A model generated the notes under the pieces. The model made no database searches. It had not been told where the DNA came from and worked only from the letters and a program-made list of their open reading frames with translations. A DNA stretch of 11,870 nt from Gammaproteobacteria bacterium (GTDB taxonomy: Bacteria > Pseudomonadota > Gammaproteobacteria > Steroidobacterales > Steroidobacteraceae): NCBI GenBank assembly GCA_030830595.1, contig JAURMS010000364.1, positions 1-11,870 on the forward strand. The letters are read 5' to 3'. Each line of letters opens with the position of its first letter. The stretch's first letter is position 1. Shown here one piece after another: positions 6,699-11,870 of this stretch. The position numbers were made by a program, and so were the translations under genes.

Positions 6699-7457
6699 TT
6701 GAAGATACTGCTCGCCAATGACGATGGCTACCGCGCTCCCGGTCTCAACCGGCTCAGGGAGGGCCTGGCAGGCGCCGCCGAGATCACCGTGGTGGCCCCC
6801 GATCGCAACCGCAGCGGGGCCAGCAATTCCCTCACGCTCGACCTGCCGCTGCGTGTCCAGCGGGCCGAGGAGGGCGTGTGGTACGTCATCAACGGCACCC
6901 CGACGGACTGCGTGCACATCGCCATCACCGGGCTGTTCGATCATGAATTCGACATGGTGATGTCCGGTATCAATGACGGCGCCAATCTCGGTGACGACGT
7001 GCTGTATTCCGGGACCGTGGCTGCCGCCGTCGAGGGGCGATACCTGGGCCTGCCGGCCATCGCCCTGTCCATGGTCCCCGGGGAGGGCCGCCTCCAGCAC
7101 TTCGACACCGGTGCCGCGGTGGCCCGCATGCTGCTGGATCGCCTGCTGGCCGATCCCCTGCCGCGGTCCACCATCCTGAACGTCAACATTCCCGACCTGC
7201 CGCTGGAGCAGATCAGGGGCCTGGAAGCCACCCGCCTGGGCTATCGGCACCGTGCGGAACCGGTGGTCAAGGCGCGCGACCCCCGCGGGCGACGCATCTA
7301 CTGGGTAGGGATGGCGGGTCCCGGTCAGGACGCCGGGCCAGGCACCGATTTTCACGCGGTGGCCCACGGCAGCGTGTCGGTGACCCCCCTTCAGGTCGAC
7401 CTCACCCGCCACGGCGCCATCGACGGACTCCGGGACTGGCTGGGACGCGTTTCGTGA
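6699..7457 (+). CDS. surE: 5'/3'-nucleotidase SurE
   Basis: Metal-dependent phosphatase that removes phosphate from nucleoside monophosphates. In E. coli it also acts on short polyphosphate and supports stationary-phase survival. The 252 residues match E. coli (253). The metal site is complete: Asp8 and Asp9 in LLANDDG, Ser39 in RSGASNS, and Asn92 in SGINDGANLG. Also visible are NGTPTDCV (65-72) and the YSGTVAAAVEG region that follows. The start is TTG at 6699: it places the conserved KILLANDDG at residue 2 as in other SurE proteins, has AAAAGG 8 bases upstream, and no ATG or GTG lies nearby in frame. Because an opposite-strand gene precedes it, surE needs its own promoter. Its stop overlaps the pcm start as GTGA. 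Confidence 0.95.
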   Translation: MKILLANDDGYRAPGLNRLREGLAGAAEITVVAPDRNRSGASNSLTLDLPLRVQRAEEGVWYVINGTPTDCVHIAITGLFDHEFDMVMSGINDGANLGDDVLYSGTVAAAVEGRYLGLPAIALSMVPGEGRLQHFDTGAAVARMLLDRLLADPLPRSTILNVNIPDLPLEQIRGLEATRLGYRHRAEPVVKARDPRGRRIYWVGMAGPGQDAGPGTDFHAVAHGSVSVTPLQVDLTRHGAIDGLRDWLGRVS

Positions 7458-8125
7458 CGGATGCCGGCGCCGTGACCCTGTCGGGGATTGGCATGACCTC
7501 GGCCCGCACCCGGGAGCGTCTGGTCCAGCGACTGGTGGAGCAGGGCATCAAGGATGGGCGCATCCTGGATCGGATCCGCAGCGTCCCTCGCCACCGCTTC
7601 GTCGACGAGGCGCTGGCCAGCAGGGCCTATGAGGACACGGCCCTGCCCATTGGTCATGGCCAGACCATCTCGCAGCCCTACGTGGTGGCCCGCATGACCG
7701 AGGCCTTGTTGGCGCGCGGCACCCCGGGCACCGTGCTGGAGGTCGGCGCCGGCTGTGGTTACCAGACTGCGGTGCTCGCGCCGCTGGTAGGCGAGCTGTT
7801 CAGCATCGAGCGGATCAAGCCCCTGGTGAGCCGGGCCCGGGCGCGCATCGAGGAACTGGGTTTCGAGAACGTGAAGCTGCGGCACGCCGACGGCATGCTC
7901 GGCTGGAAGAGTCGCGCGCCTTTCGATGCCATCCTGGTGGCCGCTGCCCCGCACGCCGTGCCGCCGCAGCTGCTGCAGCAGCTGGCCGACGGGGGGCGGC
8001 TGGTCCTGCCGGTGGGACCAGAGGGCCAGCAGGAACTGCTGCGGATCACGCGCCGCGGCGACCAGTTCGCCCGCGAGCGGCTGGGCTTCGTGAGCTTCGT
8101 CCCGCTGGTCGGGGGCGTTGCCTGA
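7454..8125 (+). CDS. pcm: Protein-L-isoaspartate O-methyltransferase
   Basis: Methylates L-isoaspartyl residues in damaged proteins using S-adenosylmethionine, which starts their conversion back to normal aspartate. The 223 residues are slightly longer than E. coli Pcm (208). The extra N-terminus includes GIGMTSARTRERL (11-23), a segment seen in pseudomonad-type Pcm proteins, which argues for the GTG at 7454 over the ATG at 7493. The diagnostic LPIGHGQTISQPYVVARMTE stretch is at 64-83. The SAM-binding motif VLEVGAGCGYQT is at 94-105, followed by SIERIK, FDAILVAAAP and the terminal FVPLVGG. The GTG start overlaps the surE stop, so the two are probably coupled. surE-pcm-nlpD is a widely conserved survival and repair cluster. 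Confidence 0.96.
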   Translation: MTDAGAVTLSGIGMTSARTRERLVQRLVEQGIKDGRILDRIRSVPRHRFVDEALASRAYEDTALPIGHGQTISQPYVVARMTEALLARGTPGTVLEVGAGCGYQTAVLAPLVGELFSIERIKPLVSRARARIEELGFENVKLRHADGMLGWKSRAPFDAILVAAAPHAVPPQLLQQLADGGRLVLPVGPEGQQELLRITRRGDQFARERLGFVSFVPLVGGVA

Positions 8126-8126
8126 G

Positions 8127-8807
8127 GTGTGCGCCGCGCGCCGCTGGCCCGCGGCAGCCGCGCTCACCCTGGTGGTCCTCTTGGGTTTGACCGCTTGCGG
8201 TGGCGAGCGCCGGCCGTCGGCGCCCGAGGTGTACGTGGTTCAGCGGGGCGACACGCTGTACTCGATCGGCTGGCGTTACGGGCTCGATTACCGGCAGCTG
8301 GCCCGCTGGAACGGGATCGGGCGCGACTATCGCATCGAAGTGGGCCAGCGTCTCCGGCTCAGGCCTCCGCCGGCCGGCAGCAGGGTGGCCAAGCCCACTG
8401 CGAAACCCGCGCCGGTCGAACGCAAGCTTCCCCCGGCACCAGGCTGGCGCTGGCCCCACGACGGAGGCCGGGTGGCCGGCAGCGTGCGCCAGCCCTCGGG
8501 CGGTGTGGGGCTCAGCATCGAGGGTGCTCGCGGCAGCCCGGTCCGCGCCGCGGCGGAGGGCACGGTGGTGTACACCGGTACGGGCCTGCTGGGATACGGA
8601 GTGGTGGTCATCATCAACCACGTCAACGGCTGGCTGACGGCCTACGGCCACAACGAGTCGGTGGAGGTGCAGGAAGGGCAACGGGTCACTGCCGGGCAGG
8701 TCATCGCCAGGATGGGTTTAGGCCCCGGCCAGCGTCCCCAGCTGTATTTCGAGATCCGCCACGACGGCAAGCCCGTCGATCCGCTGGGGCAGCTGCCCCG
8801 CCGCTAG
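8127..8807 (+). CDS. nlpD: LysM/LytM-domain lipoprotein, NlpD-type amidase activator
   Basis: Predicted outer-membrane lipoprotein that activates a cell-separation amidase (AmiC in E. coli) at the septum. From GTG 8127 it has 226 residues: a signal peptide with lipobox LTAC (cleavage before Cys24, +2 Gly, so outer-membrane sorting is expected), a LysM domain (about 34-79, VVQRGDTLYSI), a short proline/lysine-rich linker, and a peptidase M23/LytM domain (about 108-226). The LytM metal site is degenerate: the usual GxD is GLS (128-130), and the second HxH-side histidine is Tyr207 in LYFEIR, while His175 remains. Loss of catalytic residues is normal for NlpD. It is much shorter than E. coli NlpD (379). 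TTG 8118 is a possible earlier start, but GTG 8127 is better placed, 9 bases after GGGGGCG. It starts one base after the pcm stop. rpoS does not follow. Confidence 0.93.
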   Translation: MCAARRWPAAAALTLVVLLGLTACGGERRPSAPEVYVVQRGDTLYSIGWRYGLDYRQLARWNGIGRDYRIEVGQRLRLRPPPAGSRVAKPTAKPAPVERKLPPAPGWRWPHDGGRVAGSVRQPSGGVGLSIEGARGSPVRAAAEGTVVYTGTGLLGYGVVVIINHVNGWLTAYGHNESVEVQEGQRVTAGQVIARMGLGPGQRPQLYFEIRHDGKPVDPLGQLPRR

Positions 8808-9178
8808 CTTTCGGGCTGGATCAGGGCCAGCACCACGTTGCGGCTTTCGGCACGCAGCACGTTGTAGGTGCGGCAGGCAGCGCGGTTGTCCATCACCTCG
8901 AAGCCCACTCGCCGACCGGTGATGCGGGCGAGCAGTGCCGGCGGCGGAAATTCCTGCGTCTCGCCCGTGCCCAGCACCAGGATGTCCGGCCGCAGGTCAA
9001 GGACCGCCTCGAGGCCTGCTGCCAGGTCGGCGACCTGTCGCACCGGCCAGTCCTCGATCACGGTACTCGCGCAGACCACGACGCTTGAGCGATATTCGCG
9101 CGCACCGATGCCGACCACGCCTGAGTCCAGCCTGGTGACCAGGTTTTGTTCGTGGATGCCGTCCAGCGTCATCTTCAT
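8804..9178 (-). CDS. Mth938/DUF498 domain protein
   Basis: A small cytoplasmic protein (124 residues) of the Mth938/DUF498 family, whose mitochondrial relative NDUFAF3 assists respiratory complex I assembly. The bacterial function is not established. Family features seen are an N-terminal MKMTLDG start, NLVTRL (12-17), the IEDWPV segment, RPDILVLGTGETQEFPP, and the GFEVMDNRAACRTYN segment typical of the C-terminal half. The ATG at 9178 gives the usual MK-x-x-L-D beginning. An ATG at 9190 would add MIPA but lies inside the predicted -10 element. No ribosome site is seen for either. Its stop codon TAG shares the palindrome CTAG with the nlpD stop. It is divergent from recJ. Confidence 0.88.
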   Translation of the reverse strand: MKMTLDGIHEQNLVTRLDSGVVGIGAREYRSSVVVCASTVIEDWPVRQVADLAAGLEAVLDLRPDILVLGTGETQEFPPPALLARITGRRVGFEVMDNRAACRTYNVLRAESRNVVLALIQPES

Positions 9179-9184
9179 GGCGGG

Positions 9185-9191
9185 TATCATA
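9185..9191. promoter_or_regulatory. Symmetric -10-like element between the Mth938 gene and recJ
   Basis: TATCATA reads TATCAT on the plus strand (9185-9190) and TATGAT on the minus strand (9191-9186), each one base off the TATAAT consensus. The recJ ATG lies 8 bases beyond it on one side and the Mth938 ATG (9178) 7 bases beyond it on the other. No good -35 hexamer is seen on either strand. The two divergent genes are about 20 bases apart, so any promoters must be packed here or inside the coding regions. Confidence 0.4.
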
Positions 9192-9198
9192 GGCGACC

Positions 9199-10929
9199 AT
9201 GCCTCAAGCTGAAATCATCCGGCGCCCGGTCGGCGAGGTCGCGCCGCTTGCCGCGCTGGTCCATCCTGTCCTGCGTCGTATCTATGCCGCTCGCGGCGTT
9301 CGCTCGCCCAACGAGGTCGAACACGGCCTGGCCGGGCTGTTGCCGGTATCGGGTCTCGAGGACGTGGAGGCGGCCGCCAGCCTGTTGCTCGATCACCTGC
9401 AGCGTGGCTCTTCCGTGGTGGTGGTGGGTGACTACGACGCTGACGGCGCCACCAGCACGGCCCTGATCCTTCGCCAGCTGCGCCGGCTGGGCTTCGATGA
9501 GGTGGGCTTCCGGGTCCCCGATCGCATGCGTCACGGCTACGGACTCAGTCGAACGCTGGTGGAGGAGCTGGCGCCTGCCCGGCCGCACTTGATCGTGACT
9601 GTCGACAACGGCGTGTCGGCGCACGAGGGCATCGCCGCCGCCCGCGCACTGGGCATCGACGTGCTGGTGACCGATCACCATCTGCCGGGTCCCTCGATGC
9701 CCGACTACAACGTGATGATCAACCCTAACCGCCACGGTTCGGCCTTCGCCAGTCGGGCGCTGGCGGGCGTCGGCGTGGCCTTCTACCTGATGGCCGCGTT
9801 GAGTCGGGAGTGGGGGCAGCGAACCCAGGCTGCGGCGCCGCCGGTCACCGACCTGCTGGACCTGGTGGCGCTGGGCACCATTGCCGACCTGGTGCCGCTG
9901 GATCGAAACAATCGGATCCTGGTCAGCGAGGGCCTTCGACGGTTGCGCGCCGGACGGACCTCGCCGGGCCTGCGGGCCCTGACCGCCGTGGCGGGCCGCA
10001 AGCTGGAGCGGCTGAATGAGCGCGACCTGGGCTTCTCCCTCGGGCCACGCCTGAACGCTGCCGGGCGGATTGACGACATGACCGTGGGCATCCGCATGCT
10101 GCTCACCGACGACGAGGCCGAGGCCAAGGCCCTCGCGGCGCGGCTCGACTCGCTCAACCGGGAGCGCAGGGACATAGAAGGACAGATGCGCGAGGAGGCG
10201 GCTGCCCTGATGCGCAAGATCCGCATCGAGGAGGGTGCCCTGCCGGCTGGGCTATGCCTGTTCGATACCGACTGGCACGCGGGCGTCGTGGGCCTCCTGG
10301 CTTCGCGGGTCAAGGAGCGCGTGCATCGGCCGGTGGCGGCCTTTGCCCCGGCGACCGATGGCGAATTGCGTGGCTCCGTACGCAGCGTGGAGGGGGTGCA
10401 CGTGCGGGACGTGCTCGAGGCGATCGACACCCGCTGTCCCGGCCTGATCCTGCGCTTTGGCGGGCATGCCATGGCCGCGGGGCTCAGCTTGGCACCCGGC
10501 CGGCTGGATCAGTTCAGCGAGGCCTTCGCCGCAGAGGTCGACCGCTGGCTGTCTCCGGAGCAGATGCGCGGCGTGTTCCACAGTGACGGCGTGTTGACGC
10601 CGCAGGAACTGGTGCTGGACACGGCGCGGGTGCTGGAGGAGGGTGGACCCTGGGGTCAGGGATTTCCCGAGCCTGCCTTCGACGGCGGATTTGAGGTCCT
10701 GGCAGCGAAGACAGTGGGTGAGACGCACCTGAAGTTGCAGGTCCGGCAGCTGGAGGGTGGCCCACCGGTGGAGGGCATCTGCTTCGGCCATTACGCCGAT
10801 CCTGCCGCCCTCAGGGTGACGCGAGGTGATCGCCTTCATCTGGGGTACCGGCTCGGGGTCAGTGACTTCGGCGGCTGGGACCGCGCCGAACTCAGGGTGG
10901 AGCTCCTGCAGCCGCCAAGCCAGGCCTGA
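9199..10929 (+). CDS. recJ: Single-stranded-DNA-specific 5'-3' exonuclease RecJ
   Basis: Degrades single-stranded DNA 5' to 3' in recombinational repair (RecFOR pathway), mismatch repair and base-excision repair, using Mn or Mg. The 576 residues match E. coli (577). DHH-domain motifs are all present: VVGDYDADGAT (Asp78, Asp80, Asp82), TVDNG (Asp136), TDHHLPG (Asp159, His160, His161), and LGTIADLVPL (Asp230). LGPRLNAAGRIDD (281-293) bridges the two halves. The DHHA1 domain has FDTDWHAGVVGLLASR (355-370) and FGGHAMAAG (420-428), and an OB-fold region follows to the C-terminus. The usual KGSGRS-type motif reads RGSVRS (391-396). The ATG at 9199 has only a weak AGG 5 bases upstream. prfB follows after 18 bases in the same frame, as in E. 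coli. Confidence 0.97.
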   Translation: MPQAEIIRRPVGEVAPLAALVHPVLRRIYAARGVRSPNEVEHGLAGLLPVSGLEDVEAAASLLLDHLQRGSSVVVVGDYDADGATSTALILRQLRRLGFDEVGFRVPDRMRHGYGLSRTLVEELAPARPHLIVTVDNGVSAHEGIAAARALGIDVLVTDHHLPGPSMPDYNVMINPNRHGSAFASRALAGVGVAFYLMAALSREWGQRTQAAAPPVTDLLDLVALGTIADLVPLDRNNRILVSEGLRRLRAGRTSPGLRALTAVAGRKLERLNERDLGFSLGPRLNAAGRIDDMTVGIRMLLTDDEAEAKALAARLDSLNRERRDIEGQMREEAAALMRKIRIEEGALPAGLCLFDTDWHAGVVGLLASRVKERVHRPVAAFAPATDGELRGSVRSVEGVHVRDVLEAIDTRCPGLILRFGGHAMAAGLSLAPGRLDQFSEAFAAEVDRWLSPEQMRGVFHSDGVLTPQELVLDTARVLEEGGPWGQGFPEPAFDGGFEVLAAKTVGETHLKLQVRQLEGGPPVEGICFGHYADPAALRVTRGDRLHLGYRLGVSDFGGWDRAELRVELLQPPSQA

Positions 10930-10947
10930 TCTGCTACCATTCGCGCC

Positions 10948-11870
10948 GTGGAATCCGCCCCTCTGCACCGCTCACTGAAGGATCTCGATCAGCGCCTCGC
11001 CGCGCTGAGGGGGTTCCTTTGAATACGACGTTCGTCGCGAGCGCCTCGAGGAAATAAACCGCGAGCTGGAGAATCCGAAGGTCTGGGACGAGCCTGCCCG
11101 GGCCCAGGAGCTGGGCCGTGAGCGTTCGAGACTGGAAGAGGTCGTGCTCGAGCTGGAAGCCCTGATGGCGGGCATCCGGGACAGTGAAGAGCTGCTGGAA
11201 CTGGTAGAGGCTGAGTCGGACGAGGCCGGGCTGGCGGACATCGCCAACGAGACGACGCGCCTCGACGGCAGGCTCGCCAAGCTGGAATTCCGGCGCATGT
11301 TTCCCGGTGAGATGGATCCGCACTCGGCGTTTCTCGACATCCAGGCCGGTGCCGGCGGTACCGAGGCCCAGGACTGGGCCGAGATGCTGATGCGCATGTA
11401 CCTGCGCTGGGCAGAGGATCACGGTTTCTCGGTGGAGTTGATGGACGAGAGTCGTGGCGAGGTCGCAGGCATCAAGGGTGCGTCGCTCCGGATCGATGGG
11501 CCCTTTGCCTATGGTTGGCTCAGGACCGAGACCGGCGTGCATCGCCTGGTCCGTAAATCTCCCTTCGACTCCGGCAATCGCCGCCACACCTCGTTCGCCT
11601 CGGTGTTCGTCTCGCCCGAGGTGGACGAAGACATCAACATCGAGGTCAATCCGGCCGATCTCGAGACCGACACCTACCGCGCCAGCGGTGCAGGTGGCCA
11701 GCACGTCAACAAGACCGATTCAGCCGTGCGCATTCGCCACGTGCCCACCGGCATCGTGGTGGCCTGCCAGAGCGAGCGCAGCCAGCACAAGAACCGTTCC
11801 ACCGCCATGAAGATGCTCAAGGCCAAGCTCTATGAGCTCGAGGTCAACAAGCGCAACGCGGCGGCCAAGG
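10948..11870 (+). CDS. prfB: Peptide chain release factor 2 (programmed +1 frameshift), 3' end missing
   Basis: RF2 recognises UGA and UAA stop codons and triggers peptide release. Translation begins in one frame at GTG 10948 (24 codons, ending CTG AGG GGG TTC CTT), meets an in-frame TGA at 11020-11022, and continues in the +1 frame from GAA at 11021 to the window edge, still open. About 307 of roughly 365 residues are seen. The second frame encodes the RF2 helical domain (LEYDVRRERLEE onward), RRMFPGE, the conserved AGAGGTEAQDWAEML, GWLRTETGVHRLVRK, the stop-recognition tripeptide SPF (11558-11566) and the catalytic GGQ (11693-11701) in RASGAGGQHVNK. The position equal to E. coli residue 246 is Ala, the common form, not the Thr of E. 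coli K-12. GTG is the only standard start after the upstream in-frame stop (the recJ TGA). No clear ribosome site precedes it. Confidence 0.97.
11008..11022 (+). promoter_or_regulatory. RF2 programmed +1 frameshift site
   Basis: AGGGGG (11008-11013), a 3-base spacer TTC, then CTT TGA. This is the known autoregulatory site: an internal Shine-Dalgarno stretch pairs with the ribosome while tRNA-Leu on CUU slips to UUU when RF2 is scarce and the UGA is decoded slowly. Spacing is identical to E. coli. The base after the stop is A, where E. coli has C. Low RF2 therefore increases RF2 synthesis. Confidence 0.96.

Noticed and set aside
8129..9088. A 319-codon plus-strand open frame through nlpD and the start of the Mth938 region
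   Set aside because: Composition is repetitive Arg/Gly/Ala. The nlpD frame has a lipobox, LysM and LytM domains, whereas this frame has none.
10948..11022. prfB as a pseudogene broken by an early stop
   Set aside because: The stop sits in the conserved RF2 frameshift cassette with exact spacing, and the +1 frame continues with fully conserved RF2 sequence including SPF and GGQ.
1..11870. A hidden mobile element, CRISPR array, tRNA or phage-defence system
   Set aside because: Nearly every base is accounted for by conserved housekeeping genes. No direct-repeat arrays, terminal inverted repeats, transposase motifs, tRNA-like sequences or composition breaks were seen by eye.

Overview
The window is ordinary chromosomal DNA from a high-GC gammaproteobacterium. 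It holds a dense run of conserved housekeeping genes: partial pyrG, kdsA, eno, ftsB, ispD, ispF, truD, an Smr-domain gene, surE, pcm, nlpD, an Mth938/DUF498 gene, recJ and partial prfB. The order pyrG-kdsA-eno-ftsB-ispD-ispF-truD-surE-pcm-nlpD is typical of Pseudomonas-like, Chromatiales-like and Xanthomonadales-like genomes. The pair recJ-prfB is also conserved, as in E. coli recJ-prfB-lysS. The exact genus cannot be read from this sequence. I see no rRNA, tRNA, CRISPR array, insertion sequence, phage gene or other sign of horizontal transfer. No stretch longer than about 100 bases lacks a gene.

Layout. Bases 1-3427 carry pyrG, kdsA and eno, joined by ATGA and GTGA stop/start overlaps. An 81-base AT-rich gap follows, with a good sigma70-type promoter that appears to make an almost leaderless ftsB transcript. 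ftsB, ispD, ispF and truD (3509-6095) then run as a tight operon. An Smr-domain gene on the minus strand (6102-6635) is wedged in, convergent with truD and divergent from surE. surE-pcm-nlpD (6699-8807) resume the plus strand. nlpD is not followed by rpoS. It meets a minus-strand Mth938/DUF498 gene tail to tail, and both genes take their stop codon from one CTAG. That gene is divergent from recJ across only about 20 bases, with a symmetric -10-like element between them. recJ is followed by prfB, which keeps the classic programmed +1 frameshift and runs off the right edge.

Functions. The genes serve nucleotide synthesis (pyrG), glycolysis (eno), LPS Kdo synthesis (kdsA), the MEP isoprenoid pathway (ispD, ispF), cell division and amidase control (ftsB, nlpD), tRNA modification (truD), stationary-phase maintenance and repair (surE, pcm), recombination (recJ) and translation termination (prfB). 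LPS and divisome genes with an outer-membrane lipoprotein confirm a Gram-negative host. Six of the 13 visible starts are GTG or TTG.

I found no previously undescribed system. The points worth a second look are the RF2 frameshift, the missing rpoS, the apparent leaderless and bidirectional promoters, the cysteine-type (metal-dependent) KdsA, and a few unusual residues in conserved motifs.
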